Source: Spirochaetaceae bacterium
GTDB taxonomy: Bacteria; Spirochaetota; Spirochaetia; Treponematales; Breznakiellaceae
Assembly: GCA_031265015.1 (NCBI GenBank)
Contig: JAISDG010000104.1
Span: 1-9,725 of the forward strand
Direction of reading: 5' to 3'
Length of the DNA stretch: 9,725 nt
A program made the position numbers and the translations under genes. The notes below the pieces were generated by a model, which saw nothing but the letters and a program-made list of their open reading frames with translations, ran no database searches and was not told the origin of the DNA. This document shows positions 1 through 6,424 of the stretch, one piece after another (position 1 is the stretch's first letter; the number at the start of each line of letters is the position of its first letter).

Positions 1-54
1 ACGCCAGCAGCAAAATGGTAGTAGACCCCGCAGTTAATAATTTCCTTGCAGAAC

Positions 55-113
55 GAACCTCGTGAACAATGCAACGCTTACACGATACCTCGCCCTTCAG
101 GGCGAGGAGGTTC
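55..113 (+). ncRNA. Possible omegaRNA 3' end / right end of an IS200/IS605 (TnpB) element
   Basis: A perfect 8-bp stem, CCTCGCCC (88-95) and GGGCGAGG (100-107), closes a TTCA loop. An outer 7-bp pairing, GAACCTC (55-61) with GAGGTTC (107-113), encloses it, sharing one G with the inner stem. This nested shape, and the wording of the stem followed by AGGTTCA, resembles from memory the subterminal right-end hairpin of IS200/IS605 elements, which is also the 3' part of the TnpB guide RNA. That identification is recall, not a search. No tnpB reading frame of useful length lies inside the window; it could end just upstream of base 1 or be lost. If the reading is right, the element lies to the left and its right boundary is near 113-116. 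It could also be an unrelated chromosomal repeat. Confidence 0.45.
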
Positions 114-116
114 ATT

Positions 117-142
117 CCCCCCCCCTTGGGCCCTTGGGGGGG
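117..142. repeat. C-run/G-run inverted repeat
   Basis: Nine C residues (117-125), then TT, the self-complementary GGGCCC (128-133), TT, and seven G residues (136-142). The C and G runs can pair around the GGGCCC core with a TT/TT mismatch. It directly follows the IS200/IS605-like hairpin, so it may be the flank in which that element sits. There is no T-run after it, so it is not a typical intrinsic terminator. Confidence 0.5.
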
Positions 143-163
143 CGGCCGCTTCCTGGTTTTGAA

Positions 164-243
164 TTAGTTGACACTTCCTTCACTGCGGACATTCTGCTCT
201 TCTATTACTTTAAGATCCCATCAAAATCAATTTCATAGGCCAT
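164..243 (-). pseudogene. Frameshifted small ORF remnant, unknown function
   Basis: On the minus strand an ATG (243-241) sits 8 nt after a GGGAG ribosome-site-like string and reads MAYEIDFDGILK before a TAA at 207-205. Removing one base at the AAAG before that stop continues the frame as VIEEQNVRSEGSVN to a TAA at 166-164. The acidic, protein-like composition of both halves suggests a decayed or truncated gene start rather than chance, but 26 codons are too few to be sure. I do not recognise it. The rest of 143-446 holds nothing else I can name. Confidence 0.2.
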
Positions 244-435
244 TAAAAACACTCCCGGGAATAATAATATGAATAACAGTACTATTTGTTTAGAAGAAAA
301 GGTCATGCGGCTTCTCCCATAAAGTTTCCGGGGAATATCCCTAAGTGATACTTTTTTAGCCGCGCCGCAGGCGTTTTGCTGCCTCCGCGGGGTAACGGTT
401 GTCTGTTAGTCCTGCTCCCGGTATATTTGGGGTCA

Positions 436-440
436 GAGGG
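436..440 (+). promoter_or_regulatory. Ribosome binding site deciding the mtlD start
   Basis: GAGGG ends 6 nt before the ATG at 447. An upstream in-frame TTG at 399 would add 16 residues but has no ribosome site, and the Rossmann fold begins only a few residues after the ATG, so 447 is preferred. Confidence 0.7.
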
Positions 441-446
441 AATGTT

Positions 447-1733
447 ATGGGCAAAGTACATACGGGGCCGAAACTGGTCCAATTCGGCGCGGGAAACATA
501 GGCCGCTCGTTTATCGGACAGATCTTTTCCCGCTCCGGCTGGGAAGTGGTATTTGTCGATGTGGACCGGCGGCTGGTTTCCCTGCTGAACGAACGGCGCT
601 GCTATACGGTGGTTATCAAGCGGGAGGGGAAACCCGGCGAGTTCCGCCGGGTGGGACCGGTCCGGGCGGTGGACGGCGGGGATCCGGCGGCCGTCGCCGC
701 GGAACTGGCCGCCGCGGATATGGCGGCTACCAGCGTGGGCAAAAGCGCCCTCCCCAAAATACTGCCGCTTATTGCCAAGGGGCTGGCGGAACGGCGGCGC
801 CTCTCCGGGGACCGGCCCCTGGACATCATTATCGCCGAGAACGACCGGGAAGCGCCGGGGCTGTTCCGTTCCGTTTTACAGAGCGAGCTGGGACCGGACT
901 ATCCCCTGGATGCCCTGGTGGGGCTGGTGGAAACCAGCATCGGCAAAATGGTCCCCATCATGAAAGCCGCGGACACCGCGGCGGATCCCCTGATGCTCTT
1001 TGCCGAGGAATACGAAACCCTGATCCTGGACAAGCGGGGTTTCCGGGGCCTGCCCTTCGCCGGGCTCCGGGACGAAGGCGCCGCCGGACCGGGGCTTTCG
1101 GTATCCGCCATTCATCCGGTGGACCCCATAGCCGCCTATGTGGACCGGAAGCTTTTTGTCCATAACCTGGGACACGCCGCCGCGGCCTACCTTGGCTTTC
1201 AGGGGACCTCCGGGGCTGCCGTGACCACTATTCCCGAAGCCCTGGCCCTGCCGGGGGTCGAAGCGGGAGCCCGCCGGGCCATGAACGAAGCGGCGGACGC
1301 CCTGGTCCTGGAGTATCCCGGGAAACGGTACCCCGGCAGTTACAGCCGGGAAGATCTGGCCGCCCATATCGAGGACCTCCTCTTCCGCTTTAAGAACCGC
1401 GCCCTGGGGGATACGGTATACCGGGTGGGCCGGGACCTGGGACGCAAGCTTGGCCGGGAAGACCGCCTTACCGGGGCTATGCTGCTCTGCGCCAAATACG
1501 GCCTTCCCTTTGGGGGAATTGCGGAAGTTTACCGGGCCGCGCTGTCTTTCGCCGTTCCGGCGGAAGACGGCGCGCTCTTTCCGGCGGACAGGGAATTCCG
1601 GCGGCGCTACGGCCTGGAAGAAACCGCCTCCGCGGAAAAGGCCCTCCCGGTACTGCGGGAAGTATCGCTTCTGGACAATTCCCGGTCCGCCGACAGGGCG
1701 GTCATGAACACAGTCCTTCAAGGCCGCTTTTAA
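447..1733 (+). CDS. mtlD: Mannitol-1-phosphate 5-dehydrogenase
   Basis: Oxidises mannitol 1-phosphate to fructose 6-phosphate with NAD+ in the cytoplasm. The 428-residue protein belongs to the polyol-specific long-chain dehydrogenase family. It opens with a nucleotide-binding segment FGAGNIGRSFIGQ followed by an acidic VDVD strand end, matching MtlD. The family's catalytic signature is present as KLFVHNLGHA, with Lys235, Asn240 and His243, beside KLFTLNTGHA in E. coli MtlD. A C-terminal stretch YRVGRDLGRKLGREDRL and YGLPFG also lines up with the E. coli enzyme. It is about 45 residues longer than E. coli MtlD (382), mainly through a longer middle and C-terminal part. No mannitol PTS gene is nearby. 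Its last 32 bp overlap the 3' end of the convergent response regulator. Related uronate reductases are less likely given the motif match. Confidence 0.88.
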   Translation: MGKVHTGPKLVQFGAGNIGRSFIGQIFSRSGWEVVFVDVDRRLVSLLNERRCYTVVIKREGKPGEFRRVGPVRAVDGGDPAAVAAELAAADMAATSVGKSALPKILPLIAKGLAERRRLSGDRPLDIIIAENDREAPGLFRSVLQSELGPDYPLDALVGLVETSIGKMVPIMKAADTAADPLMLFAEEYETLILDKRGFRGLPFAGLRDEGAAGPGLSVSAIHPVDPIAAYVDRKLFVHNLGHAAAAYLGFQGTSGAAVTTIPEALALPGVEAGARRAMNEAADALVLEYPGKRYPGSYSREDLAAHIEDLLFRFKNRALGDTVYRVGRDLGRKLGREDRLTGAMLLCAKYGLPFGGIAEVYRAALSFAVPAEDGALFPADREFRRRYGLEETASAEKALPVLREVSLLDNSRSADRAVMNTVLQGRF

Positions 1734-2454
1734 TGGCGTAGATCGCAACCTGGGTTCTGTCGCGGAGACCGGTTTTTTGAAGCACCGTCGAAAGGTAGTT
1801 GCGAACCGTCCCTTCCGAAAGTTTCAGCCTGGCGGCAATTTGTTTGTTGGTAAAACCCTGACCCACAAAGCTGATGATCTGCATTTCCGAGAGAGAAATC
1901 GTTCCGGGCAGCGTATGGGGCGGAGCTTCCAAATCCATATCATCCCTGCCGGTTTTAACCGATAGCTTTCCAAAGGCGGTCCGGGCTGTCCGGAGTTCTC
2001 CCCTTGATTTAAGGACATTGTCCGCCACCTGCGCGGCAATTTCCTTAAATCTGGAAGCTATATCGGGAGTCCACAGATGGCCGCCGTGGTAAACCGTACG
2101 GATTGCCTGGTACAACAGTTCCGGTTCCGTTTTTTTGGTAATAAATCCCGATATTCCGCTCAAAGCAACCGAAAAAACCCGCCGTTCTTCAATGTCACTG
2201 TGGATAATAACCGAAGTCCGGGGGAAACGCTTTTTTATCAATGAGCCGGTCCGTACTCCGTCACAAAGGGGAAGGTCAATGTCCATCAAAACAATATCCG
2301 GTTTGCAGGTGTCGACCACTTTGACGGCTTCATAACCGTCGCGCCCGAATCCGGTAACCTGAAAATCATCCTGGCTTGAAAGCCGGCTGCTCAGGGAGTC
2401 CCGGTATTTTTCATCGTGGTCAATAATAACGATTTTTATCCGCTTTTTAAGCAA
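1702..2454 (-). CDS. Response regulator, REC-LuxR type (orphan)
   Basis: A two-component DNA-binding regulator of the NarL/FixJ type, 250 residues. Residues 5-122 form the receiver domain: the acidic site is Asp12/Asp14, the phosphate acceptor is Asp58 in VLMDIDLP, and Ser86 and Lys107 occupy the switch and lysine positions. A linker of about 60 residues leads to a LuxR-type helix-turn-helix at about 186-245, with LSEMQIISFVGQGFTNKQIA and LSEGTVRNYLSTVLQK. No histidine kinase is in the window, so the signal and targets are unknown. The start is a TTG at 2454-2452, supported by AAAGGAG about 6 nt upstream; the next in-frame Met is residue 57, inside the receiver domain. It is convergent with mtlD and the two reading frames overlap, leaving no room for a terminator between them. 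Confidence 0.88.
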   Translation of the reverse strand: MLKKRIKIVIIDHDEKYRDSLSSRLSSQDDFQVTGFGRDGYEAVKVVDTCKPDIVLMDIDLPLCDGVRTGSLIKKRFPRTSVIIHSDIEERRVFSVALSGISGFITKKTEPELLYQAIRTVYHGGHLWTPDIASRFKEIAAQVADNVLKSRGELRTARTAFGKLSVKTGRDDMDLEAPPHTLPGTISLSEMQIISFVGQGFTNKQIAARLKLSEGTVRNYLSTVLQKTGLRDRTQVAIYAIKSGLEGLCS

Positions 2455-2578
2455 GGTTATCTCCTTTGCAGAAATTCTTTTTTATGATTTACCGGGTTTT
2501 GGTTTTTTATACCAGATTTTTGGTGCATTTTTTGCGGGAAATTTGATAAATGTAAACAAGCATTAGTAAGAAAAACGA

Positions 2579-2591
2579 CCAATAGCTGTCA
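2579..2591 (+). repeat. Copy 1 of a shared intergenic motif (CCAATAGCTGYCA)
   Basis: CCAATAGCTGTCA here and CCAATAGCTGCCA at 7573-7585 differ by one base, and both are preceded by AAAAAC two bases further upstream. Each lies in an AT-rich spacer upstream of a plus-strand gene. It may be a common regulator site or a coincidence. Confidence 0.3.
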
Positions 2592-2624
2592 TTTGGAAGA
2601 TATTCCGGTTTTTTTATATTTATC

Positions 2625-2653
2625 TTGACTTTCATTTTTTGCTGTGCTAAGAT
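2625..2653 (+). promoter_or_regulatory. Sigma70-type extended -10 promoter for the tatD run
   Basis: TTGACT (2625-2630) and TAAGAT (2648-2653) are separated by exactly 17 nt, and TGC precedes the -10 box as in extended -10 promoters. Transcription would start near 2660 and give tatD a leader of about 45 nt. The surrounding 2455-2705 spacer is AT-rich and otherwise lacks coding potential. A promoter for the divergent response regulator must also lie here but is not clear; a TATA-like box near 2505-2510 on the minus strand is the best guess. Confidence 0.65.
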
Positions 2654-2692
2654 TAGGTTATCCAGATAAAAAACTGGAAAACATCTAACCTA
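2654..2692 (+). promoter_or_regulatory. Nested inverted repeat at the tatD transcription start
   Basis: TAGGTT (2654-2659) pairs with AACCTA (2687-2692), and inside it CCAG (2662-2665) pairs with CTGG (2674-2677). It lies immediately after the -10 box, so it could be a 5'-leader hairpin or an operator. The stems are short and chance is possible. Confidence 0.3.
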
Positions 2693-2705
2693 GTGGACTT
2701 AAATC

Positions 2706-3482
2706 ATGCAGTATTTTGATACTCACGCTCATATAGGGCTCATTGTTGATGATGCTATTGAGCAGCTCATAGTAATCCAGGAGGCCCGCCAGGCTCAGGT
2801 AGCCCGGCTGGTGTCAATTTGTAACAGTCTCCACGACTTTTCCACTGTCTACGAGAACCTTAAATCCGCGGCCAACGTGTACCACGCGGTGGGGGTATCT
2901 CCTTCGGAGGTCCAGAATCCCGGAAAAGGCTGGGTCCAGATCATTGAACAGAACGTCCGGCTGCCCCGGGTAGTAGCCATTGGGGAAATCGGCCTGGATT
3001 ATTACCGGAAATTCGGGAACAAAAATTCCCAGATCGAGCTTTTTATTACCCAGCTGGATTTGGCCGCCAAACTGAATATGCCGGTAATTATTCATAACCG
3101 GGATGCGGGCCACGATGTACGGGACAGTCTCAAGGATCGGCTGCCGCCCAGGGGGGGTATACTCCACTGCTATTCGGAAGACGCCGAATATGCCAAAAAA
3201 GCCCTGGACCTGAACCTCTACTTTTCCTTTGCGGGAAATCTTACCGACCGGAACGCCCGGAATCTCCATGAAACCCTGGAAATCCTGCCCCTGGACCGGA
3301 TCCTGATAGAGTCGGAAAGTCCGTTTATGGTCCCCGCGGATTACCGGGGCAAGCGGAACATGCCCAAGTACCTGCCCCTGACCGCCCGGTTTATGGCGGA
3401 GATGCTGAATCTGGACGAAGCCGAACTCTCCGCCCGGCTCTGGGAAAATTCCAATAGATTCTTCGGATTACCGGAAAAATGA
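2706..3482 (+). CDS. TatD-family metal-dependent hydrolase / DNase
   Basis: A cytoplasmic TIM-barrel metallohydrolase of 258 residues, the usual TatD length. Family members act as metal-dependent 3'-5' DNases, and some as D-aminoacyl-tRNA deacylases; the exact substrate here is not fixed. Metal ligands are visible in order: His7 and His9 in DTHAHI, Glu94 in GEIGLDYYR, His130 in VIIHNRD and His154 in LHCYS. The last conserved acidic site is unusual: the family normally reads ETDSP, but here the protein reads ESESP, placing Glu204 where Asp is expected. Translation starts at the ATG at 2706 with only a weak ribosome site. It is first in a plus-strand run with the dihydrouridine synthase gene 83 bp downstream. 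Confidence 0.85.
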   Translation: MQYFDTHAHIGLIVDDAIEQLIVIQEARQAQVARLVSICNSLHDFSTVYENLKSAANVYHAVGVSPSEVQNPGKGWVQIIEQNVRLPRVVAIGEIGLDYYRKFGNKNSQIELFITQLDLAAKLNMPVIIHNRDAGHDVRDSLKDRLPPRGGILHCYSEDAEYAKKALDLNLYFSFAGNLTDRNARNLHETLEILPLDRILIESESPFMVPADYRGKRNMPKYLPLTARFMAEMLNLDEAELSARLWENSNRFFGLPEK

Positions 3483-3511
3483 TCCCGCCGCCTTTTCCCG
3501 CCCTAAAGCTC

Positions 3512-3545
3512 CCCCGCGCAAGCGGGGTCTTGGGTATCAGACCCC
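3512..3545 (+). promoter_or_regulatory. Two overlapping, mutually exclusive hairpins between tatD and dus
   Basis: Hairpin A: CCCCGC (3512-3517), loop GCAA, GCGGGG (3522-3527). Hairpin B: GGGGTCT (3524-3530), 8-nt loop, AGACCCC (3539-3545). They share bases 3524-3527, so only one can form at a time. There is no T-run after either, so simple intrinsic termination is unlikely; RNA processing or control of the weak dus start site downstream is possible. Confidence 0.5.
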
Positions 3546-3565
3546 ACCGCAAATAGACCGGCAGC

Positions 3566-4645
3566 GTGTTGTACCATCCCGTAACCATCGGTTCCCTTGA
3601 ACTGCCGGGAAATCTGTTCCTGGCTCCGGCGGCGGGTTATACCGACCGGGCGTTCCGTTCCATCTGCGCCGAAGCGGGGGCGGATCTTACCTTTACCGAA
3701 CTGGTTTCCGCCGAAGCGCTGACCCGCCGTCCCGAACTGTACGGGCTATCGGGGCCTTCGCCCGGGGCAAAGCCCGGAATCCCGCCAAGGGCGGATTCCG
3801 CCTGTCTGGTACGGCGGGGCGCTACGGAAAAGCGGTACGGGGTCCAGCTTTTCGGCGCCCAGCCGGACACCCTGGGCCGGGCCTGCGCCCTGCTTAAGCC
3901 CCTGGAGCCCGACGTGGTGGATCTGAACGCGGGGTGCCCGGTTCCCAAGGTGGTAAAATCCGGGGCGGGTTCCGCTTTAATGCGGGACCCGGCCCGGCTG
4001 GGCAGGGCGGTGGAGGCCCTGGTCCGCTCCAGCCGGGAAAGCCTGGGAAACGCGCCGGTAACGGTAAAAATCCGCGCCGGCTGGGACGCCGCCTCCCGGA
4101 ACTATGCCGAATGTGCCCGAATCGCCGTAGAAGCGGGAGCGGCCATGGTAAGCCTTCATCCCCGGACCAGAACCCAGGGCTATGGGGGAACCAGTGACTG
4201 GTCCCTGATCGCGGATATGGCCGGCCGTCTTTCCGTGCCGGTCTGCGGTTCCGGGGACCTGTATACCCCCGAAGACGCCCGGCGCATGCTGGAGGAAACA
4301 GGCTGCGCCGCAGTTATGTTTGCCCGGGGCGCGATGGGGAACCCCTTTATTTTTACCCTGACAAAAGCCCTGCTGGGAGTGCCGGGCGTCCTGCCGGAGT
4401 ACCTGGAAACGGACCGGCTCCGGGCAGCCCGCCTTCGGGCCGGCCTGCGGCATCTGGAAATGCTGGCGGAGGATCTGGGTGAAACCCGGGCCTGCCTGGA
4501 GATGCGCAGGCAATTTTGCGCCTATACAAAGGGCATTATGGGCCAGCCGGGGATGCCGGGAGGCGCGGCGCTCCGGGAAAAAATCATTCATGCCGGGACT
4601 ATTGCGGAATACCGGGAGATTCTGTCATACTATAAGGTAGTATGA
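3566..4645 (+). CDS. dus: tRNA-dihydrouridine synthase (Dus family)
   Basis: A flavoenzyme that reduces uridines in the tRNA D-loop to dihydrouridine using FMN and NAD(P)H. The N-terminal TIM barrel is plain: LAPAAGYTDRAFR (19-31), VQLFGAQ, DLNAGCPVPKVVKSGAGSAL with active-site Cys124, VTVKIRAGW with Lys168, LHPRTRTQGY with His198, and FARGAMGNPFIF near 252-263. The rest is the C-terminal helical domain. At 359 residues it is longer than E. coli DusB; about 20 extra residues lie at 62-88, where the DNA is rich in palindromes. The start is a GTG at 3566 with no good ribosome site; the adjacent TTG at 3569 is equally possible. Its stop overlaps the next gene by 4 bases. Which Dus subfamily it belongs to cannot be told by eye. 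Confidence 0.9.
   Translation: MLYHPVTIGSLELPGNLFLAPAAGYTDRAFRSICAEAGADLTFTELVSAEALTRRPELYGLSGPSPGAKPGIPPRADSACLVRRGATEKRYGVQLFGAQPDTLGRACALLKPLEPDVVDLNAGCPVPKVVKSGAGSALMRDPARLGRAVEALVRSSRESLGNAPVTVKIRAGWDAASRNYAECARIAVEAGAAMVSLHPRTRTQGYGGTSDWSLIADMAGRLSVPVCGSGDLYTPEDARRMLEETGCAAVMFARGAMGNPFIFTLTKALLGVPGVLPEYLETDRLRAARLRAGLRHLEMLAEDLGETRACLEMRRQFCAYTKGIMGQPGMPGGAALREKIIHAGTIAEYREILSYYKVV
3776..3799 (+). repeat. Palindrome inside the dus coding region
   Basis: GGAATC, a bulged C and CGCC pair with GGCGGATTCC around an AAG loop. The hairpin encodes part of the extra segment at about residues 71-78 of the Dus protein, a place where related enzymes have a shorter loop. Confidence 0.55.
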
Positions 4646-6390
4646 AAAGTAAATTCTGCCAAATATGTATTCTTCTGTTTACAGGAATGGCGTTTTCTCT
4701 TTCGGCCCAAACCAGGGAACCGCCGGTCAGCGCCGATCCCATCTGGGAACAGGATTTAAGGGGAACCGTAATCGGCCTTCCTACCCTCCAGGCGGAATCG
4801 GTGGTGGTGGTTCTGGAGGAAGGTGACGTTAAATCCTACAGCCGTTTTGGTAACTGGCTGTGGACCTACAACGCCGGTGAAAAACTTACCCCCTTTGTCA
4901 GCCGGGCCCGGGAAGGTACCACCTATGTTTGTACCGCCGGGGGAACGGTGATTGCCGTGAACCGGATAGGCCGGGAACTGTGGAAGCTGAAACTGGATAC
5001 TCCCATCACCGCCCCTATTGTCATAGGCTGGGACGGCAGGCTGTTTATCCCCGCGGGTTCCAAAGTTTTCTGCCGTACCGCGTCGGGTCATTCCCTGTGG
5101 TCCGTTGATCTGGGCAGTTCCATTTTTGTAAAGCCCGCGCTGGATCGCCGGGGCGGACTGGCCATGGTACTGGACAACAATGAATTTGTCCTCTTAAGCC
5201 ATTTAAGCGTCATCGAAAGATTCCAGCTTAGCTCCAAGCCGCTGCACATTATTCCTCTGGAAATTTCCAGAGGCAGGGACGCTTTTTTCCTTTTTTACGC
5301 TTCCGGCGCGGTGGAACGGCTTTACCGGGAAACTACCGGAAGCCTGGCGAGTGAACCCCTGCCCAATCTGGGCCAGACCCCCGCCGCGGCGGCGGGCTGG
5401 CAGGACAAAATCGCCGTTACCCTTCGGGACGGCAGAACCCAGCTTATCTCCGTTTCCAGCGGATCAGTGGAGTGGACCGAAAACAGCCATGAAACTACCG
5501 CGGAACGGGGCAGCGGCAGCGTTGAACCCTACTGGGCGGCCATGCAGTTTGATGAACGGGGCATTTATGTCCTTTCTACCAAAGGAGCCACCGGCTTCCG
5601 GGCATCCGACGGCCGCAGGCTGTGGATCCTCCGCATTACCGGCGCGGCGGCGGTTCCTTCGTTCAGTGATGAAGGGTACCTGTATTCCGGCGGTACAGAT
5701 CATTTCCTCCACGCCTACCGGATAGAAGAACGGAAACGGAACGTACCCCGGTCCATGTACGGCCCCATGCCCGAAGGCTCTTACGGCCTGGGAAACCCTC
5801 CCCCCTCAACCTGGGCTAAGGTAGGGGAAGGCCGCTACGATCCCCTGATTATCCAGATGATGCACGATGAAATTGACGCCGCCATCAAGTCCGGCCAGAT
5901 TGGCATTCACGAACCCGATTATGTGGGCTATTTAATGGAGATGGCCAGTATTTCCCTTTCCCCCACCTATTCCCCGGTCCGCCCCCAGGTACAGATCCTT
6001 GAACGGGCGGAATGTATCAGGCAGCTGGGGTTTCTTGGCTCCCGGGAAACCGTTCCTTTCCTTGCCAGGCTTTTTGCCCACAAGTTTTCCAACGGGACCT
6101 ATGAAGATCCCGAAATACTCAAGGCCTGTTGTCAGGCCCTTGGCCGTATAGGGGTGGATCCCGCGGGAGACGCCATCAGGGCCTTTACCTACCTTCTGGC
6201 CCCGGACAACGCGACCATGGATCCCGCGGCTTTGATGGCCGCGGCTACCGCCACCAAGGATCTCTGCCGTTTTTCCGGCCCCCCCTTAAGCGATGCGGGG
6301 ATACGGCTTTTGCGGGCCTTTACCGCCACGGATTTTCCGGCGGTGGTAAAACGGCACGCCACCAGGGAACTGGAGGCCCTGTTTAAATGA
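4642..6390 (+). CDS. Exported PQQ-type beta-propeller protein with HEAT-like C-terminus
   Basis: A 582-residue protein with an N-terminal signal peptide (basic MKSK, hydrophobic core to about residue 21, likely cleavage near SLSA-Q at 22-23), so it should reach the periplasm or outer surface; no lipobox is seen. Residues about 33-365 carry degenerate beta-propeller blades marked by repeated tryptophan strands: NWLWTYN (71), RELWKLKL (111), HSLWSVDL (150), VEWTE (276) and RRLWILRI (325). From about 450 to the end, helical segments such as IRQLGFLGSRETVPFLARLF and ACCQALGRIG look like HEAT repeats. The combination suggests a scaffold or binding protein; no catalytic residues are evident, and PQQ binding should not be assumed. 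The ATG overlaps the dus stop (ATGA) and follows AAGG, pointing to coupled translation. I do not know a characterised homologue. Confidence 0.8.
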   Translation: MKSKFCQICILLFTGMAFSLSAQTREPPVSADPIWEQDLRGTVIGLPTLQAESVVVVLEEGDVKSYSRFGNWLWTYNAGEKLTPFVSRAREGTTYVCTAGGTVIAVNRIGRELWKLKLDTPITAPIVIGWDGRLFIPAGSKVFCRTASGHSLWSVDLGSSIFVKPALDRRGGLAMVLDNNEFVLLSHLSVIERFQLSSKPLHIIPLEISRGRDAFFLFYASGAVERLYRETTGSLASEPLPNLGQTPAAAAGWQDKIAVTLRDGRTQLISVSSGSVEWTENSHETTAERGSGSVEPYWAAMQFDERGIYVLSTKGATGFRASDGRRLWILRITGAAAVPSFSDEGYLYSGGTDHFLHAYRIEERKRNVPRSMYGPMPEGSYGLGNPPPSTWAKVGEGRYDPLIIQMMHDEIDAAIKSGQIGIHEPDYVGYLMEMASISLSPTYSPVRPQVQILERAECIRQLGFLGSRETVPFLARLFAHKFSNGTYEDPEILKACCQALGRIGVDPAGDAIRAFTYLLAPDNATMDPAALMAAATATKDLCRFSGPPLSDAGIRLLRAFTATDFPAVVKRHATRELEALFK

Positions 6391-6395
6391 ACCTC

Positions 6396-6422
6396 CCCCG
6401 CCCAAGGGCCTCCGGGGCGGGG
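6396..6422. terminator. GC-rich hairpin between convergent genes, possible terminator
   Basis: CCCCGCCC (6396-6403) pairs with GGGCGGGG (6415-6422) around an 11-nt loop. It fills most of the 34-bp gap between the stops of the propeller protein and the convergent dehydrogenase, a good place for a two-way terminator. Neither side has a clear T-run, so termination is inferred from position and stem strength only. Confidence 0.45.
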
Positions 6423-6424
6423 TA

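Noticed and set aside
1..62. Tail of a tnpB reading frame at the left edge
   Set aside because: Two short frames (stops at 19-21 and 61-63) could each be a gene's 3' end, but neither gives enough residues to be recognised.
88..142. CRISPR repeat or intrinsic terminator
   Set aside because: The hairpin occurs once with no spacer periodicity, and no T-run follows either stem.
168..196. TTGACA at 168-173 as a promoter
   Set aside because: No acceptable -10 box at 16-18 nt; the best hexamer (ATTCTG) is a poor match.
269..322. Plus-strand 17-codon frame starting at ATG 269
   Set aside because: Too short, no ribosome site, no recognisable product.
876..1748. Long minus-strand open frame (290 codons) opposite mtlD
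   Set aside because: It is the antisense shadow of a GC-rich gene; its translation is low-complexity (Gly, Pro, Arg, Gln-rich) with no recognisable motif, while the plus strand encodes clear MtlD.
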